NCBI GenBank assembly: GCA_031761405.1
Contig: JASEVX010000017.1
Location: 12,596,043-12,660,042, forward strand
DNA: 64,000 nt
Source of the DNA: Serripes groenlandicus
Taxonomy: Eukaryota > Mollusca > Bivalvia > Cardiida > Cardiidae
Direction of reading: 5' to 3'
In this document: positions 22,831 to 34,145 of the stretch, piece by piece
Numbering within the stretch: the first letter of the stretch is position 1
Layout: the number at the start of each line of letters is the position of its first letter
Position numbers and translations under genes: made by a program
Notes under the pieces: generated by a model
Told to the model about the DNA's origin: nothing
What the model saw: the letters and a program-made list of their open reading frames with translations, nothing else
Database searches by the model: none

Positions 22831-23575
22831 TTGGTCACGTGCTTCAACCATGCTTGTATTACTCGGTGATTAAAATGCTAGATGCTGTTCCGGCTAGTAC
22901 GTGTTTGGTATCCGATCGTCTCAATTTCTGATGGCTTTATTTTTTCAAATTAAACCGCTGCCCTAATAATCGATTGTATTGTTCTTATTGATTTATGTTG
23001 CCATCGTTTTAATGATATTATTCACTGCCATATGTTATCTGTGCCTTTATCAATAAACAATACATCATTATTTATTCCAATGACTGAGCACATTCAATAA
23101 ATATACCATTTGTCAAGCACCAATACCAAAACATTGCATAATTTAGAAGTGTGCTGTATTTATAGCATTGAGGCGGTAAAACCACGTTACTCATTTATTT
23201 GAAATGCGATTGTCATGGATGCCGCTGATGTTAAGGGACAAAGCAACACTGTGTTCAAGTCTTATGTTAAATAAAAAGCAGTTTTCTGCTTCATTATCAC
23301 TCTCAATGTGATATAAATGGATAACATTGCTCCTGCTCAAACTTGTACTATCCGTACATATCAATAGTGTCATGGAAGACTGGTTAATACTGTATGTTAT
23401 GCAAACATACAGTTTTCAGATCGTCCTATGTAGTAAGCCTCTTTCAACAAGTTTTCAGTTATACCACGAGTAAGCTACCTGTACTATTGGTCCATGGTAA
23501 TATTAAACTTTAAAACTTAAATAATATGTACACAAATTATATTTTCTAAGCACTATTCAGGATTGTTTTAATTGG
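22831..23575. other. stretch with no recognisable feature
   Basis: AT-rich sequence between the minisatellite block and the start of the segmental duplication. I see no supported gene. Confidence 0.4.
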
Positions 23576-23689
23576 AGTCGGCAGGCAAAAGCGGTATTCA
23601 CGCAGTCTCGTTCTGGCATATAAAAACGAATTATTGGGTATTAACACATTCCAACATGCAGGCACATTTTGACACATCTTCAGACGAAT

Positions 23690-23876
23690 ATCGAAAAGCT
23701 TGTGACAAATCTAGAAATCGTTCATTTTGAGCAATTTCTCCTTTTGTCACAATGGTTTCAATTCTATTCAGAAAATGTCCTTCTATCTATAGAGTGTTGC
23801 CATATTTTTGCCTAGATATATTGAAAGTCGTCTGCTACAGATTTGTTTTATTGTGTGTGGGGAAGGGATTAAACAT
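23690..23876. mobile_element. TTAA-type MITE in duplication copy A
   Basis: Contains GAGCAATTTCTCCTTTTGTC, CACAATGGTTTCAATTCTAT and ends AAAGTCGTCTGCTACAG... GGGGAAGGGATTAA. The counterpart is at 52850-53017, so it predates the duplication. Confidence 0.6.
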
Positions 23877-25061
23877 AGATATATATCGTTTTTTGTGAGA
23901 AGGCACCTAGACGTCTCTGCTTTACTTTTAGCAGGTGAATGGTGAAAGTTCTATGGAGACTACATTTGTGTGTATGTACATGTCCCTACTGTTAGTAAAC
24001 ACAATAGCTATTCTTGCTGAATGTATTAACTCTATTAAGTCCCTACTTTTCATAAAAACAATACCTATTTTTGGTGGAAGTGGTTTAAATTTTCAAACGA
24101 ATATGGCATTTCGTTATTGTTTGATGGTACATTGTGTGCCACGTGAAATCAATAGTGTCGGTTCTTTGATTATTATTATTTCCCTTTTACAGTCATTTTG
24201 GACTTATCTAATAAACAAATATCTGCAGTAGATAACGGGAAGAAACAGTTAGGGTAAATACAAGATATTGTATATAGAGTTCAATTTCATCTTCTTCACA
24301 CAATATTTTCAACTTTGTCTTAAAATCTTTAATTTTTTTATTATAATTACTAAAACCTTTCATTTTTTATTTTATTTTAATTATGATTCATACGTCTGAA
24401 TTTGGACGAGTCTTAAGTATCATAATTCATTCTGTATCGGGTGGAGTTAACATTAGCTATTATTCACCAATCATTTTAAATATCCTTCTAATTTATATTC
24501 TGAATTCCAAACATAACTATGGTTTAGCCAACCAGATATTTACAATGAAATTTAGAATTATACAAATTATAATTTGTATCCTGTCAACGACGCATGTCAC
24601 TATGGTATCAATATTAATATTGGTACGGCTGACATTTATTACTCAGTGGATTAAAACAATATAATGAAGGATTGATAAGAGAGAAAATCATCTTGGATTC
24701 TAAATTTAATCGGACTTAGTAAATAAAACAAACTCAGATACGGTAAATTAGCCTTGAATTACTCTAAAAACTGATTTGTCCTCGTTTACAGAATAAATAA
24801 ATAAATGATATTTTCTGGGAATAAATTTAGCTTTTCAACGCAATTAAGATAAACCATTAACTAATATATCTTGGTCATTTAAGAAATGTGCTTCATTTTT
24901 CTTTTCTGTGACAATTTGCATTTTACCCACAATTTTGATACCTCTGTAGCAGAGACTTTTAGAAACATTGTTTGAAAAAGAGAAATTGTTCATTGAACGT
25001 AGATTGCAATCGGAAAAGAGGACAATAGTATTTGCTTCAATTGTCGGGTAAGAATAGCGTG

Positions 25062-25157
25062 TTATTTTAATTCAATTCAATTCGTTTATTTTTTTTCTAA
25101 GTCTCAAAATGAGACACATGAAAAAAAAACAATATCATTTACAAAATATAAAACACA
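25062..25157 (-). mobile_element. short LINE 3'-end fragment
   Basis: ATTCAATTCAATTCG followed by a T-run and AAGTCTCAAAATGAGACACA. It is present in copy A but not at the matching place in copy B (near 54005), so it is a late, heavily truncated insertion. Confidence 0.5.
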
Positions 25158-25335
25158 TTTACGTGCGTCCCGGGATCGGTCCTCAGTCGCGGCGGTCATG
25201 GTGGAGTGCTCTTTGGTAAGGCACATTTCCTAGCCTAATACCGCATCGTTTACTCAGGGATCATAAATAAATGAATTGTCGTCTGAATATAACTGAAATA
25301 ATGTTAAGATGGCATAAAACTCCATTAGAACAAAC
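25158..25335 (+). mobile_element. tRNA-derived SINE, family 2 fragment
   Basis: CCCGGGATCGGTCCTCAGTC is a B-box-like word, followed by the family-2 body GGCGGTCATGGTGGAGTGCT and ACATTTCCTAGCC, and ending GATGGCATAAAACTCC. The duplicate is at 54016-54180. Confidence 0.6.
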
Positions 25336-25882
25336 AGTCTGCCTTTCCGTACCAGTTTGAGTATAATATAACACATCACGCCTACATCGGTACTTCCCTG
25401 GTGACAACAGCATCACAGGCAGGTGACGTCATAACAGACATAATTGCACTGAAAACAAATGTTGACTCATCGAACATCATTAAACTGCAGATGCATTGAT
25501 GATTTGTTTATTTTCGTGCAATAAAACGTCTAATTATTTACATTTACACGCGCAAGTAAAACATCACTGAAATAGAATATGACGTCTTTGAAATATGATT
25601 TGTCGTCATTCAAAATTTCGTAGTGGGACGACATTCACACGCCATTTATACATTTTATCTAATGTGTAAATAGTCTTTTTCGATATGGAAAATATTAAAT
25701 TGTGTGTATTTATTCTTTATTCGCATATGTGTATTGTCCACTCGGAGCGTGGGAATACTGACATCTCGCGAGAAGTCAATTTGTCCACGCGTCTCGTATA
25801 CAATACATATGTTACAAACTATTCTCTATTCACGCTAAAAGAAACAACCGTATTCTATTTTCCTTTATGCAGAACCAACACG

Positions 25883-28601
25883 ATGAACATAATAAACATA
25901 TTGTTTGCTGTTATTGGTCTTGTCACTGCAATTCTGGCTGCAACCAAACAGACGGAATACGTGCACTCCAAGGATCTGGATGATATGAATTGTAAAGGTA
26001 CGCAGCATATCAATGTATGTTGTAATTACTTATGTATAAAGTAAACCTACAGGTATACTGTTATACTATTGAAGACTAAAGTCCAGAGGTAGAGCGTCGA
26101 CTGTTCGTACCACAGACCCTGAGATCAAATCACGTGGTGAGCGGCTTTTGTCACGTAAATAGCTCGAGTCCTTGTTAAGTTTCAATTCAACAGATATTGA
26201 AAGTTATTAATATAATTTGAAATTATTCTTCTTCAATCAAACCGGAATTAAAAGAAACATTTGTTACAGCTCATAAGCTACTAGCTTTATATATATATAT
26301 ATATATATGTCACCCCTTCGCTGCTTTTATATGAAGTACCAGGGTTGGTTATTACAACATTTGAAGTGTAACACAAAGAGGACTTGTCCAGCTCTTCATT
26401 TTGAAGAGTCCATTGGCTATGTTAGGAATCTCATGATGAAATAGTTGTCTTGTGAAGCTAATGGTTAGGAGTCTGATCTGTTACAACTTTAAAGTATTAA
26501 ACTTGATCACCATTACTGTATGTAAATGTACATTATTTGAAATAAACATTATTTCAATTAAGCTCGAGATAATGCATTTACCATGACCTCTGTTGCCCCG
26601 ATCGTCTGCTTGGCAAGGTGCACCTCGGATATCAACTGTAAGAGCGTATTCTACAGAAGTTCGGACAGGCACTGCACCGGATGTGATAGTTACTATACGG
26701 AGGCCTCGGCACTTGTCGCTGATTCAGGGACGGTGTACTATGTACCGTTAGGTAGGTTTAGTTCTTCTTACGTTGACAAATTACAATAGTTACATTTAGG
26801 TAGGCTATTTCTAACATTATTGTCGTTAGATCGGTATTACTTAAATAGCTTTAATGAGGTAGTTATCAACTTATATGTTTCCAATCCTGTCTGACAGATC
26901 GGGATTCTACTTATGATAAATAAGCGAGACATCGGATAAATCACTCGAACCAATTCAGATCGAATTGAATTTAATATATTCGATCTATTCAATTATATTA
27001 ACTATGTTACAATTCAGATTTAAATGTTACTGTGGAGTGGTTAGCGTCGGTCGGCTTGTTAAGATAAATATATCGTTAGTACTGGTTGGTACTTTGCAAA
27101 TAAAGCGCCATTATATGATTGAAATACTTTCAAATCATTGCAAAAGACTATTCAAAAGTATGGTGATAAACCCACACTATATATATTTAAGTTGAACCAA
27201 ATTGAAAGCGATTGTATCCAATCCCGTTCCAATTCAATCTTCCCTCTGAAAAAAAAGAAGACGTTGTTTGCAACAAACTGCTTACGTGACCCTGTCATTG
27301 AATTCATTTAAAATGAAAACAAATGCAACCTGTTTCTATTCATTTAATTGATGTTCCGACCTTATCTGAAGGAAAATAGCAAGAGTCAAATGCATTAATA
27401 TAACAAATCAAAGATCAAATCATATGCGATTCGATAAGCCTTCTAAATCGTTCAAATCCAATCCAATAGGAAAGCAATCCCGCATTGAACAGATTATCGG
27501 GACTTTGTTTCAATCGCATTGTACAACTTAAGATAACAAATTAAAAACACATAACACCGGGTTCAGTCCAAATTATTCCTCTCCCGATTTCAATAAACTG
27601 TAGTATTCCGTTTCGATCCAATCTTCAAAAGACACTGTGACAAGCGTCATTCGTCTTCCACCAATGGACTAACAGTCTATGTAGAAAAGAAGCCAGTTGC
27701 TTGGAAACAATAATGTGCGTAGTACTGGTGTGAGAAAGCCATGAGTAGGTGAACTTGCCGCCGTGATATGACTGACAAATTGTTGAAAACGGCGTTAAAC
27801 CCCAATCAATCAATCAATAAAATAAAATCTTCAAACAGATGGCGACCCTGCGTGTAACAAGCCAGCAAGACATTTCCGACTGTGTGACGGGAACGGTGCG
27901 GGCCAGGCACACCCGACCAAAGGTCGTATAGAGATATTCTATAACCGGACGTGGTGGGCTGTCTGTGGTGACGACTGTCGATTTATCTGCACTGGCTTGG
28001 GTCACGTGCACAACCTTAACACGATATGTGGAACATTTGGCTTATCGTAAGTATACCTGTTTATTTTGTATTGAACTATGGCAATATGCTGTTAGGTGGC
28101 ATGATTGTTCGGTTTCAGACAAGAAACAGCATACAACCTAAACACGATCCGTGTGGAATTTTTGGCTTGTCGCAAGGTTCTTTTCTAAATTAACTGCGAA
28201 TCGGCCTTGGCTGTATAGTGTGTTAGAGGTATCAGAAACATGTGGTCCCAAGTTCGATCATTTCCTAACGAGCTATAATTCCTTGTCTAACAGCCCTTTA
28301 TTTTCTAACCAAGATGGTTATTTGTATTTGTTCAGACGCTTGATTTGTTTATTCGGGTATTTTTTAATCAGGGGACCCTAAATGTCTAATGAGATATGCG
28401 GTATCTTAGCGTTATTCTGCTTGTTTCAGGGGTTACTTTACCGTTGGTGTAGGCTTTTTTGGTACAAATACCAAGGACCATTTGATTAAGAATGTAGAAT
28501 GCACAAAGACAGAGGACACGATCTGGGATTGTCTGCATATCGGACCGCCTAATACTATCGCCTGTGATCATAATGGAGCGGTTGGGGTAATATGTTACTA
28601 G
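25883..28601 (+). CDS. secreted PAN/apple-SRCR protein, paralogue A (4 coding exons)
   Basis: Exons 25883-25997, 26563-26751, 27839-28046 and 28430-28601 join with GT/AG at every junction (phases 1, 1, 2) into 227 codons. The start MNIINILFAVIGLVTAILAA is a signal peptide. Upstream codons are not used, because copy B has an element inserted there, and an acceptor-like TTTCCTTTATGCAG lies 11 bp before the ATG, so a 5' UTR exon is likely. Residues 37-101 form a PAN/apple-like module (Cys37, 54, 58, 64, 76, 79; CLARCTSDINCKSVFY). Residues about 114-226 are an SRCR domain (GRIEIFYNRTWWAVC, TICGTFGLS, KNVECTKTEDTIWDCLH, AVGVIC). SRCR proteins bind microbial or host ligands outside the cell. The exact role is unknown. 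The region CGDDCRFIC departs from the usual VCDDxW pattern that paralogue B keeps. Confidence 0.87.
26085..26155 (+). mobile_element. tRNA-like SINE head remnant in intron 1 of paralogue A
   Basis: AGAGGTAGAGCGTCGACTG (A-box-like) and ACCCTGAGATCAAATCACG (B-box-like). The matching remnant in copy B is at 56170-56235. Both are too diverged to be tRNA genes. Confidence 0.45.
27640..27820 (+). mobile_element. SINE family 1, 3' part, in intron 2 of paralogue A
   Basis: Body GACAAGCGTCATTCGTCTTC, CACCAATGGACTAACAG, GTAGGTGAACTTGCCGCC and tail AACGGCGTTAAACCCCAATC with CAAT repeats. The tail ends only about 20 bp before the exon 3 acceptor (TCTTCAAACAG, 27838). It is shared with copy B (57867-58045). 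Confidence 0.8.
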
Positions 28602-30164
28602 AGACGGTTACGCTTTATTCTCGCGTATGTCCGGTTTTTATATTTAGTACACATCTTTAAAAGACATTTAACCCTTTCCCACATGAATTTAATAAGATAG
28701 AACAAATCGTAAGACATTTCGTGGAGAAAACAAATTATGTTGTTATGTTTCCCAATTATGGATGACTGTTCAGGTAAAAAGGAACTTACACGTGTTAAGA
28801 CAATGTTTATTACGACATTTTATAATCAAGTGCCCAGCCTCGTTTTCATTTTCTATCAGATAGCCAACTCTTTGTATTCGGTTGCATTATTAAGGCAGTG
28901 GTTATCCCCCTTTAACCATATTGAACACTACAATTAGTATTTATATGAAGCTATACTATCCAACGTGTAATAAATTGTTACGATCCATTAATCTATAATT
29001 AAATATTTGAATTAAATTTATACTTTATTTTATAATTATATGATGAGGGATGTTGCATACACTGAATATAGGCATTGCTACACTTTTGGACATATACTTG
29101 TATATACACATTTTTTGATATTTGATTTTCCATAAATTTGTCCATAAGCTTTCAAAATCATCTGCTACAGACTGTTGTATTTGGGAAAGGGTTGTAAAAT
29201 TCTAGCTGAGTAAAGGTGGGGACAATAAAAATGTCATGTTTTCTAAAAAATGTTTTGTTTTATTGTAATCAATGTCTATCCTAAATTAGTAATTTCAGTT
29301 ATGGATTGTAAATGATTTTTTGATGGATAAGGATCATTATATTCTAGTGATGAAGGGGCAATTCCGAAATTATATAGTATAACAGTTTTAACTAAACAAC
29401 AGTTGCTTGTGTGATTTTATATTATATTTGTTATAATTATTTTATTTATTCTTTTTATACTATCTTTACCTATTTTGAAACTTCTGCAAAATAAAAAAGT
29501 TTTAATAACTTAATTCTTTGTTTCTGTTATTTTGCAACATATTTGGTCTCGTTTGTTCATACCCACCTATCTTAACCCTGATCTGTTCATACCTTGCATA
29601 ATTGACATAACCCAATCTGTACCTGGCTGACATCACTCTAAAATTACATTCCAGTCCAGTACTTTCAGTACTTTGATTATAGTTTAGTGCACATCTTTGA
29701 AAGACATTTAACCCTTTCCCACATGAAACACATTTGTTGCTACATTTAAGCAACACAATGGAAATCTCTATGAATGAAAGTATAATTAAACACATTTGAA
29801 CACATTGTTGCTAACGTAGAAATTACTCATTGTGAAATTTTACAAACTTACATATTTATACACAGTAACCCAATTATATATAGGCAAAAGGGTTTAGCCA
29901 CAAGTTCTCATAACTTAGAAAAGGACATTCCATAAAATGTGCCTTTCAATCTATTAATGTATTCTATTACAGTAGATGTTTATGTGTGAAGCAATTTTTA
30001 TGTTTTGAAGATATTTGTCCGTTCCAGTTTGGTAGTTTTGCTTTGTTTTAATTATCACATGAACACTGTGTGTAACATTACTGACGTCGACTATTTTCGT
30101 ACACAGAAACTAATCGGTATTAAGACCTGGCGCTATATAATATCTGCAATGTAATAATCAAACA
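28602..30164. other. 3' flank of paralogue A
   Basis: AT-rich sequence matching 58828-60620 in copy B. It contains TTAA-type MITE pieces (TTTAACCCTTTCCCACATG at about 28668 and 29706; ATCATCTGCTACAGACTGTT at about 29159) and no supported gene. Possible polyadenylation signals (AATAAA) near 29227 and 29488 are not conclusive. Confidence 0.4.
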
Positions 30165-30362
30165 TAATTCAGCCAACCAGCGAGAAAACCAACATTGTGG
30201 ACTCTGCGTAAAGTATCGACCCGGACCAGCCTAAGCATGTCGCGCAGGCTTACCTGGATAGGAACTGTTCTTCACCTGTGGGTTTTCTGTTTTAGGAATC
30301 ATAATTATATACGTCTATACCCCTGAGACGGAATGTGTCGATCCGGATCAGTCAGCGCGCAT
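30165..30362. mobile_element. foldback MITE, copy in duplication A (right arm deleted)
   Basis: Left arm AACCAACATTGTGGACTCTG and middle GAGACGGAATGTGTCGATCC are intact. The right arm is missing compared with the complete copy at 60622-60892: sequence jumps from CAGTCAGCGCGCATACATTT to CAAATTATAAGATCTGC. Confidence 0.75.
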
Positions 30363-31199
30363 ACATTTTATCAAATTATAAGATCTGCAATGTAATCATC
30401 AAATATAAATCATGTGACCAGGTGTTTATTCAGATTTACCCAACAGAACGGTTGATGAAGATGGTAAGCAGAATCAACCAATCAGATCACAGCTTTAAAG
30501 TATCACAAACCGGAATGCTTAAAGTGTGTTATGTTATCTAAATACACCGCATCTCGTATTGGACCGACATATGCCGCCATATTGTCGTTATACTTTCAGG
30601 TCAAATTACGCCAAATACATCCGCTGACATACTGACCCAAATAGTCCCTAATAGTCTGCCTCGGATCTCAGAAAATATGACTTGCGTTGGCAAAACTTGT
30701 TAATGCTCGACAGCCGTCCTATTTGTAAAGTTTAATACATATCATAACACGCTAGGGGGGGCTGTCACCCCCTATTTGTTGAAAAAAAACGGTATTAAAT
30801 AGGTCAAAAGGTCATTAGGTGCATTTTAACCGTCTTATGGAAATATTCGAACAATGTGCCTATTTATCAGTTTCAAACCTCACAAAAAATATTGTTAACA
30901 CCAATACTTTGTTTTGCTGGAATAATAACATTCAAAAGAGGTGACATAAAACTTTTATTTCAACAAAGAAGCAAAGTTATTGGTTATTGTAGCACTAAAT
31001 TGCGCAATAGAAGGGACTGATCCGAACACATGGGAATAAATCAAATAATTAAATGTCAAAGATCCACATCTATATAACACATACTTCCACATATGTTTAA
31101 AACATACAACCAAAGATCCTCATTGATGCCATATGTGTTTTATATATGTACGGTTAATCACAACAAATAATATCAGCAAACTATGGAATTTCCCAATAT

Positions 31200-32255
31200 T
31201 TAGTCATCTTCATTCCCAACAGGATTGGCACATCCTGATGCCTCACATTTACATTCAAACACTCTGCCCAGACTTATAACATTTGCATCTTGATGTGCTG
31301 CATTTTGTGGTGCATTCACATGCAACCAACTGCAAACAGGAGCCAGGTACCGAGGGTTTGCTCATCCAAACTTGTTTCAGTACACACGACTCTATAACCC
31401 TACAGCCTATATTTGTTGGATTCTCTGGCTCGAAATCTGCATCAGCTGCTTTCATCCAGATCATTGCTTGATAAGCTGCTCTCTTAACGTGTAACACGAA
31501 TGCATCTTTAGTTGGCGGAAGCAGCTCTAAAGACTTCCTGGCTTTTAGGAATAGTCGGTATCGGCAGACATCAATACTGGGTTCATGGGTTTCGGGATTG
31601 CATCCATAAAGACCACACATGAATTTCTCAACATTACCCATATCTCCAACGTGGCCAATAGGAGATAGAAGTACAGGGTCTTCACAAAACATGTTCCAAC
31701 ATTCCTTTTTACTTATTCCCGAAAAGGAAGATGTGCAGTCGCATCCTGTCAGAGCGTGAAATGCGAGAATGTTTGCTTTTACATCAGCAGTTAATTTAGC
31801 GATAAAACATGTACCGGAAAGCACCTCTTGTTCTTTGATGTTCCAGATACCATCCATGTTTCAATTTCGCAGCCCAAATGGTAGATACGTAGTAGCAGAA
31901 CATCTGTATCACGACACTGATCAACCACTCGTTCATATCCCCTTGTACTTGCATCCTTTGCGTGAATCACAAGCCGCGTATCGGCTTCTTCTTGTTGAAC
32001 AGACAAGTGGTCGGCATTGAAGCTACTTGATTTCGCGTTGACATCACCTGTGCAGCTTCCCCCAGTTACTAGTGTTGACCCAGGTGGCAATGTTTCAGCA
32101 CGCTGTAATAGCTCATTGGACAGAAATCCTGCAAGATCGGATTTGTTTTCATCCAGGGTAATGAACTGCTCCCATACCTGAGGAATGGGTACCTCTGGGC
32201 CGGTAATAAGTTTTCGTACAGGGCGTCGCTTTCCAGACCGCTTGCTTCGAGTTGC
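31200..32255 (-). pseudogene. FEN/PIN-nuclease-like protein with C-terminal CXC region, frameshifted
   Basis: A probable exon opens after an acceptor (GTACCCAG) at 32255. It reads SGKRRPVRKLITGPEVPIPQ, VWEQFITLDENKSDLAGFLS, then EEADTRLVIHAKDAS and VVDQCRDTDVLLLR. After a frameshift near 31810 it continues ADVKANILAFHALTGCDCTS SFSGISKKE, and CECTTKCSTSRCKCYKSGQ. A second shift near 31265 gives ECKCEASGCANPVGNEDD-stop. The acidic EEADT and DTDVLLL motifs followed by LTGCD...GI.KK resemble the I-region and helix-hairpin of FEN1/XPG nucleases, and the Cys-rich end resembles tesmin/TSO1 CXC. This protein family is, to my knowledge, common but uncharacterised in invertebrates. Two shifts make this copy non-functional, unless they are assembly errors. 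Confidence 0.72.
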
Positions 32256-32877
32256 CTGGGTACATTAACAGCGATTAAATAATAATTTTGTTTTGAGGTG
32301 TGCTATGTTTCTTTATAGATCGAGTAATGTAAAAACACACAGTAAAAGGGTTCAGATTGAAAAATCAACCCTATGTGGTTATTACAGCAGAAATAAAGAA
32401 AAAATGCACCCGTTGACCTTTGACCTCATTTTTTAGTCTTATTTCAGCTTTTAAATGGCGACAGCCGGTCTGAATGATCCACCTAGATATCATACAAGAC
32501 AGTGGTGGTAAAAGTTTTTTATTACATACCTATCCAAATTTTGCATTGAAATTTAAGAGACATAAAATCAATATCAATTTTAAAAAAAATGATAACTAAC
32601 ACTGTGACGATAACACTTTTAGTTTTTTTATATCATCACTAGTGATGATATCATTTTTGCCGGAACTGCTTTTTCTAGGAATTTTAAAAAAACTGAGACC
32701 GAATACTAGGAAAATGACGTCACGTCAGCGGTTTTGACGTCATAACGCTAGTCATTTGGCGCCAAATAGAAGCAGCAGTGTTTGGTTACGTAACATTCAT
32801 ACGCCTAAGGTCAAGTCATTTTTTTTTATATGTTTCTTTAAAATAAAGGGGAGATTTATTCTAGATATATAATAAAT

Positions 32878-33044
32878 AGAATAACTAACTGCATGTTTTT
32901 GATATCGAATTTATGTCACTGTGGAACAAAGGGGTAATTTGGTGTAAAATCACTCAACCTACGGTTTCGTGATTTTAACCAAATTACCCCTTTTTTCCCT
33001 TGTGACATAAATTCTATATCAAAAACATGCAGTTAGTTATTCTC
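32878..33044. repeat. long foldback within the TIR element
   Basis: Two arms of about 80 bp around a few bases. The left arm, AGAATAACTAACTGCATGTT TTTGAT..., and right arm, ...AACATGCAGTTAGTTATTCT, pair with few mismatches. It is either a nested MITE or a structural part of the element's right end. Confidence 0.85.
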
Positions 33045-33566
33045 TATGCATTAACAAATTTTGCCAACAGAACCATTTTCTAGGCCTCTTTTCTGAGATC
33101 CGAGGCAGACTATAAAAATACCTTTGTTTGCGTAGAAACCGGAATGCATTGAATATATGACATTGAGTTTAAAATCATTGTAAATATGTATAGGATGCAC
33201 TAGAAAGGATTGATTTGATGTTTTTTGACCTTGTTTGAAAGTAAAAGTAGAGAATGCTAAACACCGGTTTTGTCCGGGCCCGATTTGGTGCAAAATGACG
33301 GTAAAAATTTCGCCTGATGGATTTTGTCTTGCATAATGCATGATCCCCCTTTTTCTTTAGAGCGTTTTAAAGCTTAGAGGTAACTCTTTTCAATGATATA
33401 GGTGTTCTACGTGAGAAACGCTTAGAAAGTGTGACAATTGTGGACTGAAACTGGTATATTTACATAGAAACAAAGGAGGAATTTATTTGGTGTAATGTAA
33501 CCTTTTACATTTACGTCAGCGATCAACTACGTCCCTTTTTCGTCTGACGGGTAACAACCTCCAAAT

Positions 33567-33862
33567 GATTGATTTATTGGAGTTAAACGCCGTTTTCAAC
33601 ATTGTTTCAGTCATAGCACACCGGCCAGTTCACCTCTAACCATTTGTTTCCCCGGTTTTCTAACGTCGGTACACCACACCACAGTCTTTCCAAGCACCTG
33701 GCTGCTTTTCCACATTGTCAGACCATTGGTGGAAGACGCATGACGCTAGTCGTATTTCCTTTTATCAAACGTCAGAAAAAAATGTTAGTCGAGCTGGGGT
33801 TCGAATTCATTACACCGGGATTGACAGCCCGCATCGCTACCGACTGAGCTACTAGGGCCCAG
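33567..33862 (-). mobile_element. full-length tRNA-derived SINE, family 1
   Basis: On the minus strand: tRNA-like head with A box TAGCTCAGTCGGTAGCG and B box AATTCGAACCCC, then the family body (ACTAGCGTCATGCGTCTTCC, GAGGTGAACTGGCCGG), then tail AACGGCGTTTAACTCCAAT. It is about 295 bp. The head is a Pol III promoter, not a working tRNA: the anticodon arm does not fold as one. The duplicate is at 61674-61972. Confidence 0.85.
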
Positions 33863-34145
33863 CAGCAACCTTCAAATGCAAAATACATTTATTTTCGTAA
33901 TTATCATAAGAAAAACCCTAACGTTTCGGATGTTGGCAGGCGAAAGTTGGAATACGTGATAATTCGAATTTATCGTTTAATTCGAACAAATTCCTGGAAC
34001 GGATCTGTCTTTTGAAAACAAGGTAGCAGCAGTTCTGATTGCTGAGACGAGCCATCAGAACTGCTATTGAGCTGTTTTCTTAATACGATATAATCACTGG
34101 CTTTATTCTCGTAATAATCCTTCAATTATAAATCAATTACGAAGC

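Larger units (their letters stand above)
30652..33112. mobile_element. 2.46-kb TIR DNA transposon-like element, present only in copy A
   Basis: The ends are inverted repeats of about 56 bp, the outer 24 bp identical (TAGTCTGCCTCGGATCTCAG...). Copy B has the empty site at about 61210 (CCCTAAAAAATCC), where copy A reads CCCTAA-element-TAAAAATACC. This allows a 3-bp TAA target duplication as in PIF/Harbinger-type elements, though the A-run leaves the exact length ambiguous. Inside is one decayed minus-strand gene (31200-32255) and, near the right end, a 167-bp foldback (32878-33044). No DDE transposase motif is visible, so how the element moved is open. Confidence 0.85.

Noticed and set aside
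23935..24664. plus-strand frames of 98 and 93 codons, with partial counterparts at 53079-53757
   Set aside because: Frames are broken differently in the two duplication copies and composition is Ile/Asn-rich, so no conserved coding is indicated.
25685..25882. longer N-terminus for paralogue A starting MENIKLCVF
   Set aside because: The segment is interrupted by an element in copy B, lies before a splice-acceptor-like site, and would place the signal peptide internally.
33790..33862. possible tRNA gene on the minus strand (A and B boxes present)
   Set aside because: No proper acceptor or anticodon stems, and it continues into a SINE body with a SINE tail. Same for 44100-44172, 48757-48830, 61900-61972 and 35200-35266.
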